Source: Schizophyllum amplum (Eukaryota; Basidiomycota; Agaricomycetes; Agaricales; Schizophyllaceae). Taken from it: 64,000 nucleotides of DNA. Location: contig VDMD01000025.1 of NCBI GenBank assembly GCA_007026445.1, positions 62,001-126,000 of the forward strand, read 5' to 3'. The notes under the pieces were generated by a model that was not told the origin of the DNA, searched no databases, and saw only the letters and a list, made by a program, of their open reading frames with translations. This document shows, piece by piece, positions 1 through 10,555 of this stretch (the first letter of the stretch is position 1; each line of letters starts with the position of its first letter). The translations under genes and the position numbers were made by a program.

Positions 1-2505
1 GGCGACGGGAGGCGAGTCATCGCGGCGGCGCCTCGGAGGGGAGTCGCCGCGGTACCTTGGGGGCGAGTCGCGCCGGCGCGGCGGGGAGTCGTCCATGGCT
101 CGAGAGTCCCGACGCCGCGGCGGGGGGCTAGCTGACTCCATCTTCACATCATCGCGCGGCCCACGACGGCGGGGCGGTGACCTCGACGGCGAGTGGCGGC
201 GGCGAGGAGGGGGGGAGTCGTCCCTGCGACGGCGGGGCGGGGACTGGGAATGCGACCACCTCGTCGAGGGGGAGAGTCGCGCGGTTTCCGAGGAGGCGTG
301 GGCGAGCGGCGGCGGCGACGCTCGCCATCGCTAGACGAGTCCGAGTCGAATCCGAATCTGAATCCGACGAAGAGTCTGAATCAGAGTCAGAGTCAGAGCT
401 CGAGGACGCCTCTTCCAGCGCCGCACGGCGTTGCTCCATAATGATCCTTGGTGCGTTCTGCAGCACAACGTCAATAGCCTGAACAACGGCCCAGCGGAAG
501 AACATACCTTGAGGTACTCGCGCATCTCTTCCGTGACCAGACCCAGGCCGATACTCGTGAAGTAGTTGATGGAGAACCGCGTGTTCTTCGGGATGTCCAT
601 GGGGAACATATCCCTCGTCGCATCCCTGATCTCCGGGTCCTTCAGGCGTTCAGCAAGACCCTTCAACCCCATCGCCTCCATCATCTCGTTCATCATGATT
701 TTGATGAAGATGCGACTGCTGGACGTCGTGTCGTCCTCGTTGACCTTGACCACGCGGAGCACGTTCCATGATATGGCGTCGGAGGCGAACAGATGACCGA
801 AGAAGCGTGCAATGTTGCGCAGGCGATTAGTCTCGTACTGGTGGATCGTCTCGTAGTAGATCGTGAACGCCTCTTCGAAGCAGTCGGTCCAAACGCGGTT
901 CAGCTTCGAAAAACGTTCGCCGACTAGGCCGTAAAACGTCGAGTAGGAGCGTTCCTGTGAGCAACACTCGATGATCATTTTGACGAGTTCGATCTGTTAC
1001 GACGCGTCAGTAAGAAGTTGGTGATGGCAGCAACTGTGGCACCTCCTCCCCCTCGTTCATCTGTACTTTCAGCAGCTTGTGCACAGCTTCTTCATAATTC
1101 AGGGCGTTCATGATGGTCAGGTAGATGACGCGACGGAGATTGGTGATGTTAGTGGCAGTTCGGTCTTCGATGCCCTCCTTCTCTTCCGCGACTGGAAGGT
1201 CGTCAGAACGAGAATTGAAATGAGGCATAGAGCAGCCACTTGCCTCCTTCATCATCGGACTCCTCGCTAGACTCCTCAGAGCCGGATTCCTCCTCCTCGT
1301 CGGACCCCTCGCCTAGAATTTCGGCTTTGATCGATTTATACTTGTCCTCGTTCTCCAGATAGTCGGCGTCGAACTTGAAAATGTCTACAGCCGGTAGTTA
1401 GTAACATAGACTAAAACCAAAATGAAACACTCACTCAATCCCTCCTGAACCTGAAGCTCCTCCTCCAAATGTATCTGATGCGTGATCTGCTCGTCCTCCT
1501 CGACCAAGTCCAAGCCCTCGGGAAGGATGGGATTGTCCTTGTAGCGGTCCTTTCGCACTTGCATCAAGACCTCGATCATGTACTGCACGCGATGGCTGAT
1601 CTTGCCCTCGTTAGGACAGCACGGAAGCGTTCGTAGGCGATAGTGTTGCCCTTCGGAGAGTTCTCCTGCAGGAAAGCGCCGACTTCGCGCATGAACCCGA
1701 CGGCGATCTCGATGGAGTCATCCGTAGGGCGTTCCAGCAGCAACACGAGGATTTGAAGTGCAATGATCTCGTGGGCGACGCCTTGGTTGACGAGATGCGC
1801 AATGAAAGTAGTGGTTGAGTGGCAGATCGTCTACGACTCTATGAGCACAAGCTTAAGTGTAAAGGCATAAGTGACGCACCTTGTCATTACGCTTGAACGA
1901 CTTTCGGAACTGGCTGATCAACCGTGTGAGCAGAAGCTCTCCCACTTGCGGAAGCTTCGTGTTCAGGACCGCGACGAGCGCAGCGAACACGGGGGTGAAT
2001 GGCAAACTGGCCGCCTGCGCCTTCATGATGCTCCGCGCGAATAAGCCACGGCCACGGATCAAGTTCTCCTGGAACAGCTCTGGGATGACCTGCTTGATGT
2101 TTTGCGTGTTGACCCTGTTGACGATACCGGTGATACTCTTGCGCAAAGCGTCCCATGCAAGCCGCTGGTACTCCGGGCTCGTTTGTCGGTAGCAGCGGCA
2201 GCTTGCAGCGCGCGCAGACGGGCTGGGGGCATGTAGACACCACCCGAGCGCGTGTTCAGCAGCTTGTTGAACTCGGCTTTTGCGTCCGCATTCGGGTCCC
2301 TCTCCTTCGCTTTCTCTGGCTTGTTGAGCTCCAGTTGCGCAACACGTGCCGCTAGCTGGCGCTCCCGCTCCGCTCGACGAGCAGGATCCGAGTCATTGAT
2401 ACGCGGCACCGCACTCGACGACGGGGAAGCTGACCGACGCCGCGTCGCTGGCGGTGCATCGTGCTCGCCTTCCTCCGAAGGCGACCTGCGCATGTCTGAG
2501 TTCAT
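1..2505 (-). CDS. CWC22: Pre-mRNA splicing factor CWC22, C-terminus beyond left edge
   Basis: CWC22 is a spliceosome component that holds the exon-junction-complex helicase eIF4A3 on pre-mRNA in the nucleus. The N-terminal part carries the family signature GGVYMPPARLR near 2270-2300. The MIF4G domain follows over about 2200-1400 (for example QNIKQVIPELFQENLIRGRG at about 2100), then an acidic Ser/Glu stretch at about 1380-1260. The MA3 domain spans about 1180-510 (YLTIMNALNYEEAVHKLL; SINYFTSIGLG). The gene ends in a Ser-Asp run followed by an RS-type tail with repeated DSPPRRRR units, which stays open to base 1, so the C-terminus is missing. The start is the ATG at 2505; an ATG at 2587 upstream cannot be joined cleanly. 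Several introns are used, for example a donor at about 509. The frame breaks by one base at about 2187 (A run), 1610, 345 and 265, discussed in the findings. Family identity is secure; exact exons are not. Confidence 0.9.
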
Positions 2506-2748
2506 ATTCAGGCTCTACGGTGTTGTTAGCGCACCTTTTCCGCTTCTGCACATCGACGGACATGGCGCTCGTCGGCGACGCTGACATTCTGGCTGGCGGC
2601 GGAGGTCGCGGTCGAAAACGTGAACGTCGAAGGCAAAGCGTCCGTTCGCGTTGTTCGTGTTTGTCGCAAATCCTGTGACTTCATCACTAATCACGTTCAT
2701 CTCAGGTTGAACTCTCCCTCCATCGAACCTGTTATTCTGAGCACGGAC
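2506..2748. promoter_or_regulatory. Divergent promoter region, CWC22 / LACTB2-like gene
   Basis: These 243 bases separate the start codons of two divergently transcribed genes and must hold both 5' leaders and promoters. I see no clear TATA box. A short ATG-initiated reading frame on the minus strand (from 2587) could be an upstream ORF of CWC22. Confidence 0.5.
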
Positions 2749-3974
2749 ATGGAGAAACTGGAGAGTCTAGCCTCGGTAGCAAGGGTCAGTGCATTCCTTC
2801 TCTCCGAACAGCGGAATTTATCAGCCGTTGCAGATCAGCGAACGCGTCGTTCGGGTTCTTGGGCAGGTGAGTAACCGGTGCACGCAGAGCTATCGATTCG
2901 GTTACCCAAGGTACTCAGAACCCAGGAAAGTTCACTCTACAAGGTAACCCTAACCAATTTCCTACTTCTGGAATTACTGAACCGTCGGAAGGAACAAATA
3001 CTTACTGGTCGGCACGTCCAACCCGTACGTGCTCCTCGACACCGGCGAGGGCGTCGCGGAATACATCCCCGTCCTCGAATCGGCTTTCAAAGGTCAATCA
3101 TCTCCATCAAACCTCACGAAACCGGACGTCTCCGACATAATTCTCTCGCACTGGCACCACGACCACATCGCCGGCCTACCCTCCGTGCTCGCACTATTGC
3201 GGAACATATGGATCGCAAGAAATCCCTCTCTGCCGTTTGTCCCTCCGAGAATACACAAATATCCCCTTCCCTCCCATCTGATGGCACCTCAACGCTCGCA
3301 TCCCCCTCAAAGCTGTCCTCATCATGGCCTCCCTCCCTATCGATTCCTACACGCACTCTCCTGGTGGCGAGCCGGTTCACGACCTAGCAGAAGGTCAGAC
3401 GATAACGACGGACGACGGCAGCGCCACGCTCCAGGTTTTACACGCCCCAGGGCACACCCTGGACTCTGTCGCGCTCTACCTCGCGCAGGACGGCGCGCTC
3501 TTCAGCGCAGATACTGTGCTCGGGCAAGGCACGGCCGTATTTGAGGACCTCTCCATCTACCTCGCCACTCTGCGCAAATTGCTCGACTTCTCCAAGACAG
3601 GAGACGGCGCGGCGTACACTATTCTGTACCCCGGTCATGGACCTGTGGTGAAGGACGGCTGCGGAACCATCTCGACCTATATCAAACATCGTCTCGAGCG
3701 GGAGGCACAAATTGTGGCCGTCCTGCGTGGCACTGGCGAACTGACGGGCTCGGGCCAGTCGATAACCACGCAGGATATCGTCTCCGTCATCTATAAAGAC
3801 TACCCCCAGAACCTATGGCTTCCCGCCGCGTACGGCGTAAATCTGCACTTACGCAAGCTGGAGGTCGATGGCCTTGTGCGCCGTGCGGGCGAGGGGGATG
3901 GCTTGGAGGCGCGCTGGGAAGTTATCGGACGGCAGTACGCATTTCGTCTCCTCGCGCTGCGCACAAAGACGTGA
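2749..3974 (+). CDS. Metallo-beta-lactamase fold hydrolase, LACTB2-like
   Basis: This is a member of the LACTB2 group of metallo-beta-lactamase fold proteins; the animal homolog is a mitochondrial endoribonuclease. Spliced exons read ...ISERVVRVLGQ / NPGKFTLQ / GTNTY, then LLDTGEG at about 3035. The metal-binding motif HWHHDH is at about 3150, an APGHT motif at about 3450, FSADT at about 3500 and YPGHGP at about 3630. The C-terminal winged-helix-like part runs to the TGA at 3972-3974. Intron boundaries fit GT-AG at about 2785, 2870 and 2944. The start ATG is the only one giving the family N-terminus. The reading frame is interrupted by one base at about 3010 (between TNTY and the next Leu-Val-Gly) and again between about 3275 and 3324. 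The gene may be damaged or the sequence wrong there. Confidence 0.85.
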
Positions 3975-4047
3975 CAAGATTCGGACAGGTCGGGCACCGC
4001 GAGCCGCTCTAGTCAGCCTGACGGCCACAAATGCTGAGTATAAAGAG

Positions 4048-4955
4048 CTATCTGTAAACTTGTATGACTACGAACATCAAGCCCCAACCACACCCCTCAG
4101 CGCGGCCCACCGCCTCATCGCACCAGACGCTATCGTCCTTCCGCCCTCTGTCCCCTTTCCTGAATCTGTCACCATCCCCTTCCACCTTGAACTCATCCGG
4201 AATGTTGCCCAGCGCCAGGTCCACTAACACAGTGGCGATCTCATCTGTCGGGCTCATCATGCTCGGCGCGAGAAACCGCACGGCAGGCATCATCAGAGGG
4301 AAGATGTAGCGGTACGACCACGGCCGGTCTCGCTCCGCGTGCGGGTAGAGGCGACCGGGCATGACACCGGCGGGACGGACGTTGAAAGCGCGGAGTAAGG
4401 GAGAGGAGGTGGCGGGCGCGTCAGCCTTCAAGGTGTCCGCGAGCGCCAGCAGTTCGCGCTCTGCCCTGCCCTTGACCTTGCCGAACAGCGTCCAGGTTTT
4501 TTCTGTCGGATCCGCGCCCTCACCCGACACGTAAACGAAGGTGAAGGGGGGCGAGGAGGGGAGGGAAGAGAACGCCTTGGCGGCGGCAAGAGGGGCGTCG
4601 TACGTGATCTGTGTGTAGATGCTAAGACGAATTAGCAATGGGCGGTAGACAAAACACATGATACGCACTCCTTGGGCACCTCGCTCTGGCTGACGCCCTG
4701 GGCCCAAATGACTGCCTGTGCGCCCCGCAGACGGTCCAGCAATTCGACGGGGTAGCGGGTGTAGTCGGTGTGTACGATGATCTCCGCCTTGCTTATGTCG
4801 TAGGCGGGATCGCTGACGTTTGCAGTAGGCCCAGTCGGCAGCTCGAACGGGCGGCGAGAGAGCACAGACAGGCGAGTGATATCGGGGGTGGAGAGGCAGC
4901 GGTGGAGGACGGGGAGGCCGATGGTGCCCGTGGCGCCGGTGAGGATAACGTGCAT
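4048..4955 (-). CDS. NAD(P)-binding Rossmann-fold (atypical SDR) protein
   Basis: The protein begins at the ATG at 4955 with a textbook dinucleotide-binding loop (GATGTIG, residues about 7-13) after a first beta strand. That places it in the NAD(P)-binding domain superfamily, most like short atypical SDR proteins with no assigned substrate. One intron (about 4613-4672, GTGCGT...ACACAG) joins VPKE to ITYDAPL. A YVSGEGADP stretch and a following Lys-rich helix fit the SDR core; a classical YxxxK motif is not obvious. The frame stays open to a stop at 4048. It is convergent with the LACTB2-like gene, with about 75 bases between the stop codons. Length is about 280 residues. I cannot name a substrate. 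Confidence 0.8.
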
Positions 4956-5450
4956 GGTGGTGCGTGGTGGGATTCAAGTGCGAAGGAGACTTGTGTGGAG
5001 ACCAGCTAGATGTTATTGCAGAGATTATATGCAGCAGCGCCCCTTACTAGACTGTCTCCGAATCGGCGCGGCAGGAGGTGACGCGGCCGCGGGGCGCGCC
5101 TCCGAGAGCGCCCCCATCACAGCCCGTCGACGCCCGTCGTCCAACTGCAATCGCCTCTTCATCACGCCAGCAATATCGAGAGCCAGTGCTGATACATGGA
5201 ATTCAAAAGAAAGACTCAGGGAGACTAGGCAACTGCAAGGTGTGCCCGTGAGAAAGGTTACAATACGCAAGTGAGAGGGGCTACATTTCCACGCTTATAG
5301 TGGTGGGTGTTACTTTGTATTAGACTATAGCTTACAGCTTACTCATTGTATCTTCAACTCGAGAACTGCAAAATGTACTGTACAACAGTTCTACTTGTGC
5401 GGTATCATCTAACGTTCGCCGCAACCATCGTCATAAACACTAACCTAGTC
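4956..5450. other. Intergenic, no gene seen
   Basis: This interval holds the promoter of the SDR-like gene and the 3' flank of the HeLo/F-BAR/SH3 gene, both on the minus strand. Only short antisense-type reading frames are present; none has a recognisable domain. Confidence 0.5.
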
Positions 5451-8400
5451 TTAGAACGCAAACACAACAAAGTTGCTCGGGAAGATGCAGCGTCCTTCTT
5501 CATATCTCGTGTCGTCGAGCAAGCGACCAGACCACCAGCCGTCATCCGTCGTTTGCGTGACGGCGATGATATCGCCTTCCACGAAGCTGAACTCTTCCAC
5601 GACAACTGCGCTGTAGTCGTGCAATGCCATGACTGGAAAAACAAGATCAGACAAGAACATCCTAGGCGATCGCCCGAGAGATGTGCATACCGTAGAATAG
5701 CACCCCTGAGTCGTAAGCAGCCGTATAGTAGCTCGGTGGGTCGGCCGAGTCCTCGTTCCAAGCAGGGGCGCCGGTCGTTGCGCTGGTCGCCGTCGCTGTC
5801 GTCGCCGCCTCCACCTGTTCGCATACTTCTTGTCGTGACTTGGCGGGTCTCCGACAGGAGCTTTGGCTAGTAAATTGTGTGGCTGCGCCGCGCGCTTGTG
5901 CGCTCGACGACGACGCCACGTTGTCGCCGTTATTCTCCGTCGCCCGCAAATACGCCTTGGGCACCAGGGCATGTTCGCCCTCAACATCGGACGCGTCGCG
6001 AGAGACAGTCGCCCATCCAAATCCCCCACCACCCACGACGCGCACCATGTCTCCGGCGCTTAGAGCCATCTCCAGAGGATCCTCCGGTCTGAAGTCATAG
6101 AGCGCGCGGTATAGGCCTGGAAGGAGTGGTTGCTCCTTGTTGCGGTGATGCGAGTGCGACACCTCCTGGCGCATCTTGCTGGCGATGGTGCGAGCGGCGT
6201 CAGGAGCGGCGTGATACCTCGGCGGAGAGGGCGCGTCTGCCAGTGTCGGCAGTCGACGCAACGGCCTCAGTGGCAGGTGGGGCTCGAGGACGGCGCTATC
6301 GACGCGGGTAATCGCGGCCACTGGCGCTGCTTCCGTTACGATAGGCGGGACATGTGGCTGAGGAATTGTGCGACGGCGCGGCGGCCCATGCTGTAGCTGT
6401 ATGTTGGCGCTGTCGAAGCTCGGTAACGGGGTCTCGGCTAGCGGTGTCGTGACGGGGGTCGGAAGTTGGGCGACCGTAGAGTTCGAGGGCTTCGTAGCCG
6501 TCTTGTCGTCACCCTTGTCCCAAAGATGCCCGTCAGGGTCTGCGAACGTGGCGCCGGGCTCGTCGGCGCATCTTGTCGTCTTCTCGATTGGTGCCGGCAC
6601 TGAAGCCAGATCGTCCCAGTCAGCGTCGTCGCTCAAGTCCGCGCGTGTTCGGAAGGCCGTGCCTATCGCGATGGCTTCAGCGACAGGGTCCACTGACACC
6701 ATGAAAGCACTGTGGCTGCCCTAAGAGCGCCGTGAGACAAGTTCATGACAATGACGATGGCACTTACCAGATCATCGTCTGGCGACTGCTCCGCAGCATT
6801 CAGACCGAAGTCCTTGGCGAAAGAGATAATGTCGTGTTCTAGGATCTGCCCATAATCGCAGGTCTTCCGCCACGCATCATCCCAGCGGCTTAGAACGGCC
6901 TTGTGCTCGACGTCCTTCTGGAATAATGCCTTCTTCAAAGAGTCCATACTTTGCTGACCTTGCTGCAGCTTTGCACGAGCAGCTTTCTGTGCATCACGTC
7001 CGATAGCGTATTTCAGCTCCCGCTCGAGCGTCGCGATGCGATACCTGGCCGCTTCATATTCCTCTCGAGCCTGGGCGGCCACGATGTCGGTTCGCTGCTT
7101 CTGACGTGTCTGTTCGCATATGTGGGTGACCATGTTCTGCAGAGTGACGCAACGCTGGCGCAGGTCATGCCCGGTTGCAAGCAGACCGGTGAGATATTCC
7201 ACGCGGCGAGCTTGCCTGCTCGCCTCGCTTGCAGCTGTTGAACATATTGCGTGGGACAGCCGAGCAAGTGTAGTGCTGATGGGTATCATAGGTCAAGCTC
7301 TGGCGCTCATGCTGTGACAAACATTCGGCTCACCCGATATCGGCCCATACGGGCGGACCAGCGAGTGCTTTCAATCTCTTATCCGTCTCCAAGCACAGCT
7401 CTAACCTGCCGCGATGAGCTCGTCAGAGATTGTTGAATGTAAAGCAGTAAAGAAACGTGCCTCTTCGCCACGAAGTTGACAAGCCACTCAGCATTCCTGC
7501 CAGAATGCGCAACGTGCGTTTGCAATGCAGTCACACCACGATCACTGTCGTCACGGAATAAGAAGTGCCACCGAGCGTCGTCGGAAGACGCGTCCATCTC
7601 GAGATGGTTGCTCGGCGCCTCTGATATAGACTCCATCTTGGCCATGGAGGGAACGAACCCGTCATCCAGTAAGGGGCTTGACCAAGCATCCGAGATGCCG
7701 GACGCCCTCTGTTCCAAGGAAGTAAGGCGATGGCTAGCGGTGTCGGACAGCTCTGCGTAGTCTGTTGCAGAAGCCTGCTGCAGCAGCCGAAGAGATCCGA
7801 CTTCGTCGCTTGCCTCGATCTCTTCACGCAACTTGATCTTCGTGTCGCTCAGCACTTCCGGGAATAGAGCGCCTAAGCTGTCGTTGAAGCCCCGAATCTC
7901 GCTGATGAGAATATCAAATCTGTTTTTGTCCACTATGGCCCAACGCGCGCGCTGACTGCTCGTTAGCCATCTGCGCCATGGAAAGAAGTGGAAAAGCGCA
8001 CCCTTCTTAATGATAGACCTGCCTGATTATTCTTTGACGACTTCTGCAAGCTTGCGTACGCCCGTATAAAAATAGAGTCCAGAACGTTCGTCGATGAGGG
8101 ACTCCTGGTGAGGAAGTTGGGCAGCAGAGATGAAGCTTCATACTCCCGTTGCAGACCATATCGCCGTTGTAGCGCACCGGTATCCTTGAAGAGGAGCTGT
8201 ATACAGCCCAGAATCCGAGTTACCGCGTCACCTACTTCCCGTGTGTTGAGTCGTGGATCGAGTGGACGGCTCGAACTAGGCGACGATGCTGCGCTACTTG
8301 TGCCAGTGGTCAATCTTTGCCCGTCCGCAAGCCCGACAGCTTGTCCCCACATGAGGAGGCGTACGCGTTCGACTTCCAGTTTGATATGGGCAATCTCGCT

Positions 8401-8562
8401 GTCCACACCATAGCGCTGGCCGGATGTGACGATGTCGAATGCTGTAGATGCATGATCAGCGCACGACCGACTCGTTGGCCTCACGATATGCTAACCTTGA
8501 ACACAGGTCTGCCAGAGGGTGATCACTGAGACGGCACCGAACACGAATCCAGCGACCTCCAT
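5451..8562 (-). CDS. HeLo / F-BAR / SH3 / SH3 fusion protein
   Basis: I assemble seven exons: 8562-8496, 8441-8002, 7951-7461, 7405-7334, 7275-6768, 6720-5691 and 5632-5451. They total 2790 nt (929 residues) and every phase closes. Residues about 1-240 are a HeLo domain (MEVAGFVFGAVSV..., VDSEIAHIKLEVERVRLL, RWAIVDKNRF, EIEASDEVGSLRLLQQA), known from fungal HET-S-type proteins, where it attacks membranes. From about residue 293 the same exon runs into an FCH/F-BAR-like helical region (GVTALQ...NFVAKRLELCLETDKRLKALA), coiled coil to about 530. A disordered Pro-rich linker follows, then SH3 domains at about 726-785 (YRALYDFRPED) and 869-929 (ALHDYSA...GWWSGRL...FPSNFV). F-BAR plus tandem SH3 is the layout of Bzz1, an endocytic actin regulator. 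The HeLo part is the unusual addition. The intron at 7406-7460 uses a GC donor. Domain assignment is by eye. Confidence 0.8.
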
Positions 8563-9525
8563 GGTAGCCAGTCAAGGGAAGGATCCAGAAAGTCCCCGCC
8601 TCACAGCTCGAGTACATATATTTGAGCGGCGCCGCTGAGGCCAATGATGCTGTGCCATTTCGCGGCAGTTGGCCCGTCCTTGGGCGCCTAAATGTATGCT
8701 TTTGCGCTCCTGTGGAGCGCGTAGACAGCGGCATGCATAGCATCACATTGACACCGAATGACTGCGTGTGCTCACGGGTCGCATGGCTATAGGACGCCGG
8801 CCCGCGGCTAAGAAGTGGCTGAGAAGCTTTTGAGGCCGCACTGAGCGCTCACCATGTTGTCAATGTGAAAGCTGTGCGCTGGGTGGACGCTGGCTTTGCC
8901 ATAGGATGCGGGGTATAATGTCAACTGCTGTAGGCTGTTGATTCTGAGGAGGAGGATCATCAGCGAGGAGGATCATCAGCATGGCCTCGGTTTTTCGCTT
9001 CCTTCGTCTGCCACGAAATGGGCGCTCCTGTCGTATCTGTACCTTTCGATAGTTTTCAATAGTTGTAGCATGCCACTGGGAAGCGGTCTCAACGCGCGGA
9101 ACATAGTAGGGCCATGGTGTTGAAGTGCGACGACAGCTCGACTCGAGCGTTATGATTTGCAAGCCTTATGAATGCGCTGTTCTATAGTAAAAAAGGACGT
9201 GCGTCGAGAACGTGAGGTGTGAGACTGGAGCTGAAGAACGTTGCTGCATGTTGGAGGTCCGACCTCTGCCCGGTGGTGGTAGTGGTCGTGAATCAGTGAG
9301 CTGGACGAAGCCGGCATTTACCGGAGCATGCGTGATGTATTCGCACACGATCACGTGTCTCAACGTCGCGTCCGCTCGGTCACTGTCAGTGTCAGGTTCC
9401 GTTTGCATGTCAGGCTCACGTCAAGGAAGCTCCAGTGTTGTATGTCATACACTTAGAAGAACGTAATCTTATTGCGGCGCCTCCTGAGCTACCAAATTCT
9501 TGTTCTCGTCCCCACCGCACAAACT
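8563..9525. promoter_or_regulatory. Divergent intergenic region with TATA-like site
   Basis: These 963 bases lie between the divergent HeLo-fusion and cerato-platanin genes. A TATA-like run (acatatattt, 8613-8622; AAATATATGT on the minus strand) is about 50 bases upstream of the HeLo-fusion ATG. Another A/T run (ctatagtaaaaaagg, about 9182-9196) is far upstream of the cerato-platanin ATG. No convincing gene is present. Confidence 0.45.
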
Positions 9526-10143
9526 ATGTCCAGGTTACATCTCCACGGCCTCGCCCTTGCACTCGCCCTCGCTAGCAGCGATATTGCCCTTGGTGTGCTA
9601 GTTACCAATCCAGCCGCCCCCGCCGCCAGCTACGCAACTGTTGCCGTCGGCTACGACACCGTCTACGACGCGCCCGACACGCCTATGTCCGCCGTTGCCT
9701 GCTCCGACGGCGTCGCCGGGCTCCTACCACTCGGCTTTCCGACCTTCCGCTCTCTCCCCAGCTTCCCGCGCATCGGCGCCATCTCCTCCATCGCCGGCTG
9801 GAATTCGTCCGCCTGCGGGACGTGCTGGGAGCTGCGGTCCACCTGCCCGGACACTCGGTCCTCGTCAGCGTCTGCGGACGCCCTTGAAGCTGCCGGCGCC
9901 GCGGACTCTACTTCTGTCGACTTCGTCCCGGGCATGCGTATAGTGCACTTCCTCGCCGTGGATCACGCGGATGCGGCGTCGAGCGAGGGACTGCAGGATG
10001 AGGGCGAGGTCGTGTTTACTCAACTGGAAGAGGCGACGCTCTCGAGACAGGCGATGGATATGTTGACGTGTGGGCACGCGGTGCAGCTCGGTGTCGTGGA
10101 GGCGGCGTATAGAGAGGTCGATCCTGCCATGTGTGGCTTGTGA
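9526..10143 (+). CDS. Secreted cerato-platanin family protein
   Basis: Cerato-platanins are small secreted cysteine-rich proteins of the fungal wall that bind chitin oligomers and can elicit plant defences. The single-exon ORF of 205 residues starts at the ATG at 9526 with a hydrophobic signal peptide (about residues 1-22). Family blocks follow in order: VGYDTVYD, AVACSDGVAGLL, GFPTF.SLPSFPRIG, AGWNSSACGTCW, FLAVDHAD and GHAVQLGVVEA..., ending in CGL. The usual mature size is about 120 residues. This one is longer because two Ala/Ser/Asp-rich stretches are inserted, one after CGTCWELRS and one after VDHADA. It also has cysteines beyond the usual four (STCPD, LTCGH). Identity is clear; whether the inserts are retained or partly spliced is not. 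Confidence 0.9.
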   Translation: MSRLHLHGLALALALASSDIALGVLVTNPAAPAASYATVAVGYDTVYDAPDTPMSAVACSDGVAGLLPLGFPTFRSLPSFPRIGAISSIAGWNSSACGTCWELRSTCPDTRSSSASADALEAAGAADSTSVDFVPGMRIVHFLAVDHADAASSEGLQDEGEVVFTQLEEATLSRQAMDMLTCGHAVQLGVVEAAYREVDPAMCGL

Positions 10144-10555
10144 GGGCCGTCTTGGGAACTTGTCCGGAGAGTTCGTGAGGAGGGCGGACAGATACTAGGC
10201 GAGTTCTTCTGCGCCACGAATGGAAGGGGCTGACATGTTGCGCAGTGCACACACATACCTTGCTACGAGTGTACTATGCCTCCCGACCTGGACACGATTT
10301 GCGTCTTAGTGCACCAGTCCTTCGTTACATACCGCGCAGACGCGGGATATCATCATTATCTGAGAATAGATACATCGGTAAGTAGATCGTCGTTAGCGTG
10401 CGCTCGCATTTGTGTCCATGTTGTACATAAATCCTAGCATGTAGCGCAGGAAGCGCGTCTTCATTTATACATTGATCTCCCTGTCATGAAGTGGTGCCCA
10501 TCGGGACAACAAGAACGACGAGGACAGCAGGGTGTCACGAGGAGGGTCGAGAAGG
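10144..10555. other. Intergenic, convergent 3' flanks
   Basis: This region lies between two converging genes. Nothing recognisable is present beyond presumed 3' UTRs. Confidence 0.5.

Noticed and set aside
7379..7597. A separate downstream gene starting at the ATG at 7597 (F-BAR/SH3 protein without HeLo).
   Set aside because: The HeLo frame has no stop before this ATG and runs straight through it. It remains possible as an alternative start, not as an independent gene replacing the fusion.
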